This document shows positions 24,314 to 36,716 of a DNA stretch of 64,000 nucleotides, piece after piece. The first letter of the stretch is position 1, and every line of letters starts with the position of its first letter. The position numbers were made by a program, and so were the translations under genes. The notes beneath the pieces are model-generated. The model had not been told where the DNA came from and did not search any database. It saw only the letters and a list, made by a program, of their open reading frames with translations. Origin of the DNA: Amblyomma americanum (Eukaryota > Arthropoda > Arachnida > Ixodida > Ixodidae); the NCBI RefSeq assembly GCF_052857255.1, contig NC_135505.1:133603967-133667966 (forward strand), read 5' to 3'.

Positions 24314-24626
24314 GCCCCGCCGCGGTGGCTCAGTGGTTAGGGCGCTCGACTACTGATCCGGAGTTCCCGGGTTCGAACCCGACCGCGGCGGCTGCGTTTT
24401 TATGGAGGAAAAACGCTAAGGCGCCCATGTGCTGTGCGATGTCAGTGCACGTTAAAGATCCCCAGGTGGTCGAAAGTATTTCGGAGCCCTCCACTACGGA
24501 CCTATTTGTTCCTCTCTTCTTTCACTCCCTCCTTTATCCCTTCCCTTACGGCGCGGTTCAGGTGTCCAACGATATATGAGACAGATACTGCGCCATTTCC
24601 TTTCCACCAAAAACCAATTATTATTA
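24314..24626 (+). mobile_element. SINE A, full length, 10-bp TSD
   Basis: Complete tRNA-derived SINE. The head has an RNA polymerase III A box (TGGCTCAGTGG) and B box (GGTTCGAACCC), and its ends CCGCCGCGG / CCGCGGCGG pair like an acceptor stem. The body carries TGCACGTTAAAGATCCCCAGG, then CCGGAGCCCTCCACTACGG and TTACGGCGCGGTTCAGGTGTCC, and the tail is (ATT)n. The direct repeat TTCCAGTTCA (24304-24313 and 24627-24636) flanks it. The 84-codon ORF inside is SINE sequence, not a gene. It resembles ixodid Ruka-type SINEs from memory. Confidence 0.93.
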
Positions 24627-24636
24627 TTCCAGTTCA

Positions 24637-26647
24637 CGGCTGCTTCTGCAAACCACAGGCATAACGTAGAGACTGGGGAGCCAAAGCAGTGGCTCCCCTT
24701 CCATGCTATCTTTCTCACAGTTCTTTTTGACCTTGATGGGCGGTCATTATGGTACACCTCCTGATAGCCAGCTGTTAGCCTAGCGGGCCAAGTACGGGAC
24801 CAAGATGACGCGATTTTAACGGACGCCATAGTGACCGTTATCGAACTACGGGATTGAAACCGGCACCATGATGGCCGTTGTTATCATGAAGCTCAAGCCT
24901 ACATTCAACGTTTCTATAATGTATTCAAGACCAGAGTGCCTTGATGTACAAAAATATTCACTTTAGACAGATTTCAGCTCTTCTCGAAGCAAGGGGTCAA
25001 CAGTTTTGTCTTCATTCGTGCAAACATTCTTGGCAGCAGCATGACGGTTCTGCACATAGATAAAGAACCCCTTCCCGCGCTTTGATCCCGGTCGGGAGCA
25101 CCGTGCCGTACCCTACTCAAACACACGGGCCCTTCCGCATGCGTTACCCTTCGCAAAGTAGCCACAGAAAAGAGATGCGTGTGGAAGGCGAATTCAGCCC
25201 GGGCTCTGATCAAAGAGCTGTGATACGTGCCACGTGTAATGCACTCGCGACAGCCACTCACAGAGGGCGCCCACGACGGGAGCGATGTGTGGGTGTGCTC
25301 GTTGCTGGTTTGATTGCAGCGCTGCTTGGGGCAGCCCGTACGCGTCCTTCCGGCGTTCGCCTAGCTGGCAACAATGTGGGAGGGGAGACGCTGGCGCGCA
25401 CAGGTTTGTCACGTGATCATCGATCGAGACGCGTCGGGACAGACACCACCGGTGAGGATGGAGACGGGAGGAGAGGGAAGTAGCGGCAACGACGGGCGGT
25501 GCGGCATTTGAAAGGAAGAAAGGAGTGTTCATCGAAAGGAGTGAAAGGCGCGTGTCAGACAGGGCAATAGGGGGGGGGGGGGGGAGCAATGTCGTGTCGT
25601 TGAGTAGTCGTTGTGTTCTCCCTCTTTTTTTCAATCAACACCTTTACACTCCCGCGAAAAGATGGCAGATGCCGCCAACGTAGCCATGTTGGACAGATTT
25701 GAACTCGATGTGTACAAGGTGTTCGAAAGACGTCACGGCTTCGCGGTTGCCTATACTCTGCTTCCAACATCATGTGCAACGCTGTCAAAACTAGCGCTCT
25801 TCTTTGCGCTGCCTGCATCCGCGACCGAAAAGTAGTGCGTTATTTGTAGTGAACGAATCGCAGCAAGTGCTTTTTCTGTAGGCTTACCACATGACACTTG
25901 TGCCATGATCTTGATTAAATGCACTGTTACTGCTGACAACACGATGTCGCTTTCTCGTGCCTGAGACCACTCGCTCACAGAACAAGCGCGGAGTAACACG
26001 CCTGCCTTTCTTTTCGCGTCCGGACTACTACCGTATCTTTCACGGCGGTGCGCCTGTTGTTTGAAACGGAGTATAGCTTACGGCGCCTGCCCGGAAACCT
26101 TATCAGAAGCTTCTTATGTACACTGTCTACCAGCGGTAGCTCTTTCTAAGGCGTTTCCTCTTCTAAATGTCACTGGCGTCATGGTATATTAAGCATCTTC
26201 CCTTTGTTACCTCATTCCTCCACCTGTTCTTCCACATACTCTTTATCCACATTGTGTTCTTCCACATCCTGCCCTCCGTCTAACGAGTATGATCTCAGGT
26301 TGCCCTTTGCCGCCGCTTGAGGTGGGAGTTCTTTAGACGATGTCCCGCCATCTTTTGACACGTGTTCGAAGTGCCCTTTGAAGAAGCCGCTCTTCTGAAT
26401 GAACAGTACAGCCGTCCCTACCATTTCTTAGCGCGTGGTACGGGTTAAGAAGTGTGGGCGTATCACTGATTACAACAAGTTTCTAGCATCTAATTTTACT
26501 CTGATTAACATAAAGTGGGAGAAAAGGTTGTACGGTATACAAAATCAATAAATACGGGTAGATTCGAGTTAGCCGCCTTCCACTGAGTAAGGGAAAAGAG
26601 AGGATGCATTAATAGGAACGAAGAGAGCAAAGGACGAAACACCCATG
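24637..26647. other. GC/CpG-rich upstream half, no repeat
   Basis: 25080-25660 is GC- and CpG-rich and contains a 15-nt G run (25570-25584). Frames of 133 and 146 codons lie on opposite strands there without motifs. The stretch immediately precedes the exon candidate at 25662 and could be its promoter and 5' UTR. The rest is unremarkable. Confidence 0.35.
25662..25835 (+). CDS. Possible first coding exon, unknown product
   Basis: An ATG in a strong initiation context (GAAAAGATGG) opens a 57-residue frame starting MADAANVAMLDRFELDVYK. It comes right after a GC-rich, pyrimidine-tract leader resembling a 5' UTR. The composition is protein-like and acidic at first, unlike the low-complexity frames around it. 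A weak donor option follows the VYK codons (AAG|GTGTTC at 25718), so the true exon may be shorter than the open frame. I do not recognise the protein. Other possibilities are a short unspliced ORF or chance. Confidence 0.25.
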   Translation: MADAANVAMLDRFELDVYKVFERRHGFAVAYTLLPTSCATLSKLALFFALPASATEK

Positions 26648-26778
26648 GCGCTCTAACCAAGGAGGAGTAAAAATAGACTAGGCTGTCTTCTAGAGCACTC
26701 TCTATTTAAAGGGGAATGTGCTAGAGGACAACTTACTCTGTTTTTACTCCTTAAAGGCGTATTTGTGTTTAGAGTGTG
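26648..26778. mobile_element. MITE family B, copy 2, diverged
   Basis: The right half (AACTTACTCTG, TTTTTACTCC, GTTTAGAGTGTG) matches copies at 7013 and 38419. The left half (GGAGGAGTAAAAATAG, GGCTGTCTTCTAGAG) is its inverted, decayed partner. Confidence 0.65.
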
Positions 26779-26991
26779 CGCACGGCGAGAAAGGGTCTAC
26801 GTCATCACATCCTATCGCACGTGCCTGGCGAACTCAAGAAAGAGGTCAGTGTATTAGAGCGCTTCATTGCTAAAAGGCTGCAGGAGCTGTGGAAAAGGGA
26901 GACATGAAAGAGAAAGATCACTAACGGTTCGCATCGCAGCGCTATTTTAGAAGCATGAATGGCAGAGAAAAAAAAGAAGCATTCATTCATG

Positions 26992-27169
26992 AAGATCCCC
27001 AGGTGGTCGAAATTATTCCGGAGCCCTCCACTACGGCACCTCTTCTTCCTTTCTTCTTTCACTCCCTCCTTTATCCCTTCCCTTACGGCGCGGTTCGGGT
27101 GTCCAAAGATATATGAGACAAATACTGCGCCATTTCCTTTCCCCCAAAACCAATTATTATTATTATTAT
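26992..27169 (+). mobile_element. SINE A, 5'-truncated
   Basis: Starts inside the body at AAGATCCCCAGGTGG and runs through the 3' region to an (ATT)n tail. No clear TSD. The pol III head is missing, so it cannot promote its own transcription. Confidence 0.88.
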
Positions 27170-27313
27170 GTAGAAAGGAACAAAAAATAGCAAGTTCGAG
27201 TTTCTTCTATTACCACTGGCACCGCTAATTTACCTTAGCGGACGCCAAGAATGCTCTCGAGAGGTTGGTGGGCTGTGTTGTCAACTAAAAATGGATCTTG
27301 ATTTATGGATATT

Positions 27314-27534
27314 TTTATGGAGGCAAAACGCTAAGGCGCCCGTGTGCTGTGCGATGTCAGTGCACGTTAAAGATCCCCAGGTGGTTGAAATTGTTCCGGA
27401 GCCCTCCACTACGGCACCTCTCTCTTCCTTCTTTCACTCCCTCTATCCCTTCCCTTACGGCGCGGTTCGGGTGTCCAACGATATGAGACAGATACTGCGC
27501 CATTTTCCTTCCCCAAAAACCAATTATTATTATT
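27314..27534 (+). mobile_element. SINE A, headless, 13-bp TSD
   Basis: Starts exactly at the TTTATGGAGG that follows the tRNA head in full copies and ends in (ATT)n. The perfect direct repeat ATTTATGGATATT flanks it (27301-27313 and 27535-27547). It reads GGAGGCAAAACG where full-length copies read GGAGGAAAAACG, a change shared with the other headless copy at 42149-42406. Confidence 0.9.
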
Positions 27535-27656
27535 ATTTATGGATATTGATTTAATAGTGAAAGGAGAGCTGGGCTATAGAGCGCCATGACGTTTCTGGAG
27601 ACGTGTTGATACACTTTCTCAAACACAGCATGTTGAAACTTCTGATTGTGTGTTCA

Positions 27657-29362
<1,706 letters not shown>

Positions 29363-29674
29363 ATAATAATAATAATAATTGATTTTGGGGGGAAAGGAAA
29401 TGGCGCAGTATCTGTCTCATATATCGTTGGACACCTGAACCGCGCCGTAAGGGAAGGGATAAAGGAGGGAGTGAAAGAAGAAAGATATGCCGTAGTGGAG
29501 GGCTCCGGAATAATTTCGACCACCTGGGGATCTTTAACGTGCACTGACATCGCACAGAACACGGGCGCCTTAGCGTTTTTCCTCCATAAAAACGCAGCCG
29601 CCGCGGTCGGGTTCGAACCCGGGAACTCCAGATCAGTAGTCGAGCGCCCTAACCACTGAGCCACCGCGGCTGGG
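29363..29674 (-). mobile_element. SINE A, full length
   Basis: Minus-strand full copy: tail (ATT)n at the left end, body, then head with B box GGTTCGAACCC and A box at the right end. It has the GGAGGAAAAACG form. No convincing TSD. The head ends CCACCGCGGC, so a few 5' bases have changed or been lost. Confidence 0.9.
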
Positions 29675-30627
29675 CAGGTGGAGAGCTCCGGATTGACTTC
29701 GGCTGGTTCAGTCCACCGTTTGTTTTTTGTTTTTTTTTTTCCACTCCCATGGGCATGCGGGCGTGTAAGCCTCAATCGCGTTGCAAGTGGTGGAAAACGC
29801 CGGTTTTTCGTTTAGGAAGCATTGTTACTGGATTCTTATTTTCGCCGAGGCTTATATCTAATTGTTTTTTTTTCTCCATTCACGGTGGACTTACACGTAG
29901 ATACGTAACTTCCCTTCTACGCCTAATTAATTGTTTTGGGCCGCACCTTAACAATGCACGGAGACCGCTAAGTTCCGCTGTCGAGGTGTTTTTTATGACT
30001 CCTTTTACTGTCCAGTTTGACTTCGCTTAATGCCTCGCATATACAGATGAAAGAGCAACAAACAGGATGGAGCGCAGTGAATGCGTATAAAACCACAGAC
30101 TCCAGGGCAGTGCATTTTTTTTTTCTGACAGCTGTCTTCTTTCTTGTTTCCCCTCGGTTCCCAGATTTCCGCGGCCGCGTTTTGACACAACCGAAAGCTA
30201 ATCGGGAACACAAGGGTTCCCTAACTGCGGTCGTTCGTTCTCGTGTCCCCCTACGTCAACACACCCGCAGCACCGCCGCCACAACAGCAGTGTGTCCCAC
30301 GCGTCCGGCTCTCCCTAGCTGCCTTCCCCTTTTCCCCTTACTTTTTCCCGACGTGCTGCTTCGAAAATTCAATCTTCTCCAATCGAATTCCATCGTCCGC
30401 CAGGCTCTTTCGCGGCCTCTGCTTCTTCCCCTCGGCTGGTTGCAAACCTTCCCGGTTACCTCTTCTATCTATCGATCCTCGGCCTCGCTTTCTTTCTTCT
30501 TTCGTTCCTTTTCTCCCTAGAGTTTAGACCTTTGCCTCGTCGTGGTCGGCCGTCGTTGTAGCCCCATCTTGACATAGCGGGGCATCGCTTATATATACAA
30601 ACTTTTGTCTTTGTGTTGCTCTTTCAG
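29675..30627. other. Pyrimidine-rich region before a splice-acceptor-like site
   Basis: 30120-30540 is C/T-rich with open frames up to 167 codons in overlapping registers, best explained by few stop codons. It ends in a good acceptor-like tract (TTGTCTTTGTGTTGCTCTTTCAG at 30605-30627), which could mark the start of an exon. Confidence 0.3.
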
Positions 30628-31042
30628 GCTAGTTTCTGCGGCGACTGTTCGCTTTCCCAAGATGAGCATGTCGCCCCCGCCTTGCTTGTTTTGCGAGAAG
30701 GGAGGAGGGGACATCCCTTGGCTAAGTACACTGTTTGTCGAGCCTCGCGGCCTCTTGCTTGGTGTTTCTTTTTATTCTATTTTTTCTCTCCCTGCTTCCG
30801 CCAGTGTCTTGTATACCTCGACCGCGTCCTTTCGTTGGTGGAGGCCGTCTCCAAACGTGCTTCTGGCGGTGGCCTATTGGAGCGCTACTTATTGTGTTCC
30901 TTATGTACCTGGCCTCGGAAACAAGGTGCTTGTTCCGGTGTGTCATTCCCGTGGAGTTCCTGCGCTCCTTTCTCTATATCTTTGCTTGTTGTTTTTTCTT
31001 TTTCTCTCGGACACGTGGTCGAGTAGGACAATGCGCACCTGA
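30628..31042 (+). other. Possible exon after a strong acceptor, unknown product
   Basis: After the acceptor at 30627, an ATG in good context (CCAAGATGAGC, 30662) opens a 126-residue frame beginning MSMSPPPCLFCEKGGGD, with one CxxC pair. Its C-terminal half is Leu/Phe/Ser-rich and looks like translated pyrimidine tract. Overlapping frames of 115 and 137 codons also stay open, which lowers confidence. I do not recognise it. Confidence 0.2.
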
Positions 31043-31364
31043 AAAATCTCGAAGCTCTGCAAATACAGTCTATGCTTGTTAAGCCTGTGGGCCCGCCGTC
31101 CTCGGTCTCTATATATATTGCAGGATAGTGTGTGCGTGGTGTACTTTTGATATGTGAGACTGTAAACGGGGTCTTATTACTGCTCAATGCGAGTGTTTTT
31201 TTTTCTACTGGCCGGCGCTCTCTTTCGGTGAGAAGAAAGCAAATCCTGGTCTGCCATGAGTAGAGCTATGCTTGTCTTACGAACCAATATGATGCCGTCT
31301 TTCTTAAGCCAAATTCGATTGAATATTACGTTTACTTTGACGGCATGCCTTAACGTAAGAAGAA

Positions 31365-31549
31365 AAACGCAGAAGGTTATCGTAGAAGGAAAGCGTAGCA
31401 GAGCGCGGCAGAAAGTTAGGCGAGCGGATGAGATCAAGAAGTTTGCGGAGATTGGATAGCCGTACCTGGCACAAGACAGGTTTAACTGGAGATATATTTG
31501 AGACGTCTTTTCAATGCAGTGTGCGTAGTCAGGCTGATGATGATGATGC
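31365..31549 (+). pseudogene. RTE-like LINE ORF C-terminus with (GAT)n end
   Basis: The frame gives VIVEGKRSRARQKVRRADEI followed by KKFAEIG-stop-PYLAQDRFNWRYI-stop. This corresponds to the end of RTE/BovB-type endonuclease-RT proteins, where an EGKR-x-RGR-x-K-x-RW-x-D-[ED]-IK segment is followed by AQDR-x-x-W. The RGR is ARQ-shifted and two stops interrupt the frame. The 3' end is a short TGATGATGATGATG tract at 31534-31548, the kind of 3' simple repeat used by this clade. The rest of the element is missing. Identification is from motif memory. Confidence 0.75.
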
Positions 31550-32233
31550 TATCCTGAGAAATGTTCTTGTATTGGATACTTCGGTTAAGTCTTGCACCTT
31601 TTTTTTTACTTTGAACACTTAATCTTCTTTTCATAACTTTCAAAACATTTTATCTATTGCTATTGCCTTCATAAATCACTCAGGATTTTCTTGCAAGCGT
31701 ATTGAACACAAGTTAAAACTCTTTTTTACGAGAGGAACCTCCAGAGGATCTTCCAGTCTAAATTAATTTGGTGGGCACTTAAGCTCCGCCTGAAGGATAT
31801 GTCGCGGAAGCGTTAATGGTTATTTCAACTTTCTTTCTTAATTACTGCCTCTTTTCAATTGCACATACTCGTTAGCATGCACCAGTCGACATAACCGAGC
31901 ACGTAATACACCACAAGGAACACAAGGTTTGCCTTTAACCTAGTTGAACAAACGTGTCTCACTTGTCTTGAGGTAGCGTGTCTGACTCGAACGCTCATGG
32001 GTTCGTTTCTCAACTGATTATCCTGTTTTTTCTCAGCGTTATTAGTTTACTTTACACCCTTACAACTCATAATGACATTTTAATCATGCCACGACCTCGT
32101 AATCACAACTTCACTCAAGTTTTATACTCTTTCATTCTACAGCTCAACGTATAACATAACGATCTTTTCGACCAATCCTGATTTTGTCCACATCCCTACG
32201 CCCACTCCAACGCTAACAACTACGGTGGTTTCT
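31550..32233. other. Unannotated interval
   Basis: A short tRNA-like string near 31972-32015 (GGTAGCGTGTCTGACTCGAA then GGGTTCG) may be a decayed tRNA-derived repeat, too partial to annotate separately. Nothing else recognised. Confidence 0.3.
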
Positions 32234-32498
32234 CCCCTTACAAAAATGGTTTATAGAGAGTCTGTAGACTTTTTATACTCTTTTTCCTTCGTATAAATAT
32301 TTCTTTTCGTCTATTCATAGTCTATAGACTGTCTATAGACAAAAGTCTACTAAAACTGTATGGCCATAAATTTTTAGATCGTCTATAGACTGTGTGTAGG
32401 ATTTGTATTGCCTATAGAATATTGTCTAGGGACTGTCTATAGAGAGTCCATAGACATTATAGACAGAAGTCTATGGCATAAAACAATTTTTGCGAAGG
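32234..32498 (-). mobile_element. Palindrome-rich MITE, family C, copy 2
   Basis: Minus-strand copy. The ends are CCTTACAAAAATGG on the left and the complement of CCTTCGCAAAAATTG on the right. Inside are repeated GTCTATAGAC palindromes and the TATGGCCATA motif in the same order as copies 1 and 3. Confidence 0.8.
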
Positions 32499-33729
32499 TC
32501 CGCTAAACGAGAGCTTAACGCTGTCGAGTAAAAAAAGGAATCTGACGGGCACGATCATTGCACCAACCTGTCTTGCCTTTTTGGACTCTGGACGTCCAAG
32601 AACGAAGTACTATGCCTCATGCCTTGCCTAAAGATCGAGCAGGCAGCGTTGCATAAGAACCAAAGGGAAGTTCGCATTTAAACTGCCTCCAACTGCGAAC
32701 TGGGAAAATCTCCAGCTGTAGACGCATTCGAAGATTTTATGTAAATCTGGCCCGCATTGTAGTTCTGTCATTGCGACACTTCAAGCCCAAAAGAGCACAG
32801 TGATGTGCTTTTCAATCGGTATCCTTACCTCACCACCTTCCTATATTGTTATTTATTTTCTTTTCCGATAAGCCCCAGCCTTGTATACCCGTTGCAACAA
32901 TAGCCTATTCTGAACTTCGGGTCCTCTATACTTTGTGTCGCATATGTAAGCAGGTCACGTCTGACGTGGTGTCGAATTTACGCAACCTCCAAAGACGCTT
33001 CCCTGTTGATAGTAGGCTAATACGATCGCTATTCCATACCTCCCTGAATAGCCTCTCGTTTTAAACAGTGCTTTGGACTTAATAGCAACGACTCTGAATT
33101 GAACGAAGTGTATGGGCCATTTTTCGTGTTATTCGAACACACTTTTCGATATATTATGAACCGAATAGCTTCATCATGGCAACAGTGTACATGTAGCCGC
33201 GTTGGACAGAACATGTGATGATGGGCGATATAAAAAACAAAAATGCTTCCACTTTTAAGCATGTGTAGTTTGCGAATTGTGCATCAGAATTTGCGGGAAT
33301 TAAAGTGCTTACAAAATAATATAAACGAAGTTAAGGCGTGTTCACTGCTGGAGTGTGAAGGCATCAGCTGTATGTCCTGTTCGTGACCAGCTTAAGAGAC
33401 CTTGTCTTCAATACTAGTTATTCCATGACAATTTTTTTTTCAGAAGTTTAACAAAAATGTGTTCCGCTACTTAAGCCATAGCAGCATAGTAGTTAAGGAT
33501 ACTTTTTCAGTCATATACAATCATCGGAGTTGGCGTCATATGTCGAAACCAGAAACCGGCTTTGACCGGCCGGCAAAATCTCAGTGGGCTTTAGGCATAG
33601 GGCCAATAAGAAGCATGAAGTCGCTCACGAAAGTGTTCGACACTTTTTACAAAGTGTGTATACAATCTAAGGTCTGTCTATTGAAATTGTAACAAAGTGC
33701 GCACTACAGCATATGTGGTCGTGTGATCT
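32499..33729. other. Unannotated interval
   Basis: AT-rich; short ORFs only, no motif. Confidence 0.4.
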
Positions 33730-33989
33730 TAGCGTCGGATACAACTCAGGATCGAAGCAGCTTTTCCCATTCAAAGGACCCTCTTCCAGCCAATGGCGTC
33801 GGCCTATTCTCGGGATCCTGCTAGCGTAGGGAGCGGCCCGACAATGCAGTGAGAGGACTATCCCCTTTCATCTTCCACTCCTTGCGCTGTCACACTAACA
33901 GGGTCATGAGAATCGGCCGACGCCATTAGCTGGAAGTAGATTCTTTGACCGGGAAAAGGCGCTTCGTATTTGGGTTGTATCCGACTATA
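33730..33989. mobile_element. Foldback DNA element, family A, copy 2
   Basis: Same ends as 3489-3738: left TAGCGTCGGATACAACTCA, right GTTGTATCCGACTATA. It has the internal inverted GGCGTCGGCC block and the same ~250-bp length, and TA lies at each outer end. The loop has diverged more than the arms. Confidence 0.8.
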
Positions 33990-34732
33990 CTAGGCTTGTG
34001 AATGACAGCTCTTGTAGAGGATGTGATGCAGGTAGCGTTGTTTCTTGTTTGGCATCGGAAGTCGCAAAATGTCCACAAGATTTCCTTTTCTAATTAGATT
34101 TTTTTCTTTCCAGTGAGCAGGAATAGCAGCATGATTTCCGCTCCTTATAAATACGAACTTAAATGACAAAGCGATGATACAGCGTCTGGCAGTTAAAAAA
34201 CATGATTTGCACGCAATTCCTTCGCGCATATTTAGCCGGGCATTTGTCGAAGCAATCAGTGTGTGCCAGATTCTCAGACTTCGCCGCTCGTTAGACGTCG
34301 GGATGAAGCGAGCCAGAATTCTTAATTAACGCCGAGCAAAACATGAGCCGGGTGCCGTTTCGCTAGTGGACTGTGAAATTAGGATTTGTAGCTCGCAGAG
34401 AAATTCAAGCAAGGTATAGAAAAATTTAAAAAAAAATCACCTCTATGCTCGTTTCTTTTTATTTTTTCGTTTCTAAAGTCGCCTTATTTCGCTGGTACTC
34501 AGAGATCCTAATTTCACATTTCATTTACGAAACGTGTGTTCCCCTTGGCGTTAATGACTGAGGCCCTTGTTTTTTTCAGCCATCCGAGCACTCTTACCGT
34601 CGTGAAGTGAGTCTTGAAATAGACCGGAAATCTTTGACACTAAATGCTTGCTCTTGTTCAGCGACTCTCTCTTACCACTCCATCACGGATTAGAGCGTTC
34701 GAATACATCTCGCGAAAGAATATCATTTTGGA
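33990..34732. other. Unannotated, one 13-bp inverted repeat
   Basis: GTGAAATTAGGAT at 34373-34385 and its exact complement at 34505-34517 bracket about 120 bp. This could be a small element, but no second copy is seen. Otherwise nothing. Confidence 0.3.
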
Positions 34733-34976
34733 GCCCGTGTGCTGTGCGATGTAAGTGCACGTTAAAGATCCCCAGGTGGTCGGCATTATTCCGGAGCCCT
34801 CCACTATACGGCACCTCTTGCTTCCTTCACTCCCTCCTTTATCCTTTCCATTACGGCGCGGTTCAGGTGTCCAACGATATATGAGACAGATACTGCGCCA
34901 TTTCCTTTCCCCCAAAACAAATTATTATTATTATTATTATTATTAGTAGTAGTAGTAGTAGTAGTATTATTATTAG
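34733..34976 (+). mobile_element. SINE A, 5'-truncated, with ATT/AGT tail
   Basis: Starts at GCCCGTGTGCTGTGCG in the body and ends in ATT repeats that change to AGT repeats and back (34920-34976). No head; no clear TSD. Confidence 0.88.
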
Positions 34977-34984
34977 ATTAGTCC

Positions 34985-35096
34985 CTTTCTTTCTTTTTTC
35001 AATCACTCCTTTATCCTTTCCTTACGGTCCGGTTCGGGTGTCCAACGAGATATGTTAGACAGTTACTGCGCTATTTCCTTTCCTCAAAAACCAATT
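34985..35096 (+). mobile_element. SINE A 3'-end fragment
   Basis: Only the last ~110 bp of the family (TTACGGTCCGGTTCGGGTGTCC to CCTCAAAAACCAATT), directly after the tail of the preceding copy. It faces the minus-strand copy that starts 20 bp further on. Confidence 0.8.
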
Positions 35097-35115
35097 TTCA
35101 GGTTAGCCTGCGCTT

Positions 35116-35334
35116 TAATAATAACAATAATTGGTTTTGGGGGAAAGGAAATGGCGCAGTATCTGTCTCATATATCGTTGGACACCTGAACCGCGCCGCA
35201 AGGGAAGGGATAAAGGAGGGAATGAAAGAAGAAAGGAAGAAAGAGGTGCCGTAGTGGAGGGCTCCGGAATAAGTTCGACCACCTGGGGATCTTTAACGTG
35301 CACTGACATCGCACAGCACCCGGGCACCTATGCG
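35116..35334 (-). mobile_element. SINE A, 5'-truncated, inverted
   Basis: Minus-strand copy with the tail at left and truncation near GTGCCCGGGTGCTGTGCG. It lies tail-to-tail with the plus-strand fragments, making an inverted pair whose transcript could fold into a duplex. Confidence 0.88.
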
Positions 35335-35941
35335 TAGTTTTTACTACACTTCACTTGACGATTGTGTTTGTGCCCAACATTGAGAAGATGCTGGATTCGC
35401 TTCCTCCATAACTGATCATGCCACCTGACTCAGCTTTCTTTCCTTCATTTCCCTTCATATCCCCCATCTCTTTCCGGGGTGGGGGGGGGGGGGGGGCGGA
35501 GTAGTAAACCGGCGCCCTCTTATGGTTAATCGCCCTGTGTTTCCTTCATCGCCTCCTTTATTGCCGTGGCATCTTTTGATTCCCACCCTTCTTAGCTTCA
35601 TCGAATTGCGGGGATGTGGCTTGATCGGTTTGATCTCGACCGCCCGGATCCAGACGACCGTGGTTTGGTATGCGTAGTTGTGCATTTTCCCGTCGCTGTT
35701 GTTGGTGGCGCCGCTGTCGCCGTGCTCTGTACGGGCCACGTTTTGCAGTTGGGCATCCCTATCTTATCGTTTTTTTCGGGTTGCTTGCTGGGGGAGGATC
35801 TCATCCGGGACGTATTCCGCGTCCTCCCCGGGGAGTGTTTTTTCATCCGCTAGCTTGGAAGGAAGACAACAACAGCAACGTGCTTCTCGTATCCGATGAA
35901 GGGTCCCCCCCCCCCCCCCCCCTTTGCGCGAGAGGAGAGCG
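35335..35941. other. GC-rich interval with long G and C runs
   Basis: A 16-nt G run at 35481-35496 and an 18-nt C run at 35905-35922 bracket a GC-rich stretch with overlapping open frames on both strands. It could be a promoter or 5' leader for the exon candidate at 35942. Confidence 0.35.
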
Positions 35942-35983
35942 ATGGGGGCGAAGAAGGACGGCGGTACGTCGCCGTCGGCTTCG
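35942..35983 (+). other. Candidate 14-codon first exon with splice donor
   Basis: An ATG in strong context (GAGAGCGATGGGG) opens MGAKKDGGTSPSAS, then a perfect donor TCG|GTAAGT at 35984. Read through, the frame stops six codons later inside the putative intron, so it only makes sense if spliced. The position just downstream of a GC-rich stretch fits a first exon. Product unknown; I see no matching acceptor that I can defend in the window. Confidence 0.25.
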
Positions 35984-36266
35984 GTAAGTATTCTCGGCGC
36001 GTGAGAAGGCGCGGCGATTGGGCCGGACGTGCTGATCGTGTTTACTGTTTCCCCCACTGCTGTCCATCTCGCTAGTAACGTGCAGTGGCGTGAAGGCTGC
36101 GTGTGAGAGCGTGCTAGCCGGGAGGTCGGTGTTAGTGTCATTGGAGATAGTATGGTAACACTCCCACTGCGGGTTATTTAAAAGTGCCACATAATACTCG
36201 ACGTAGGGTTAACACGCCACCGCCTTTAGCAACTCCCGACTATATCCTTGTTGCTGTTACGGTTGC

Positions 36267-36458
36267 GCTTCGCGGGTTTCCTAAGCCAAGAATCGCTTGA
36301 TACAGATAACAACCTGATGCTTGATACGGAGAACCGAGGCGCGCCATTTGTGTTGTCGAAAATTGGAGCGCCTGTGTTTTCCGTATCAAGCATGAAGTTG
36401 TTATCCGTGTCAAGTATCAAGAGATTCTTGGATTAAGAAGAACCAGAACCCGCGAAGC
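36267..36458. repeat. 192-bp imperfect inverted repeat (hairpin)
   Basis: Left arm from GCTTCGCGGGTTTC, right arm ending AACCCGCGAAGC, with arms of about 80 nt and a ~30-nt centre. Inside each arm the motif TTGATACNGATAACAAC is followed by a second TTGATACGGA. As a result the plus and minus strands encode nearly the same Asp/Thr/Asn peptide. No second copy is seen here. Confidence 0.8.
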
Positions 36459-36640
36459 AATCTATTAATATCTTGTTGATCTTGGATTGCGAAATCAATG
36501 AAAGTCAAGCAGCACTGTACTCTGAGGTCAATTGTTATTGGATTGGAAACAGTTGAACACCAGGTATATTTGAATTATGGGATCCACTTATTGTTGGGTC
36601 GTAAATGATCAGATGGTACTTTAATTCGATGCTGGTTCGT

Positions 36641-36716
36641 TTACTGACTGACTGACCGACCGACCGACCGAGCCACCGACGGACCGCCTAATTGAATCAA
36701 CCAAAGCAGCAATAAG

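Noticed and set aside
24314..24390. SINE heads as functional tRNA genes
   Set aside because: They have A and B boxes but are fused to a SINE body, vary between copies, and lack a normal tRNA end; better called tRNA-derived SINE heads.
24325..24579. ORF starting MAQWLGRSTT and similar frames in other SINE copies
   Set aside because: The same peptide recurs wherever SINE A or B occurs in that orientation; it is the pol III head and body translated, not a protein family.
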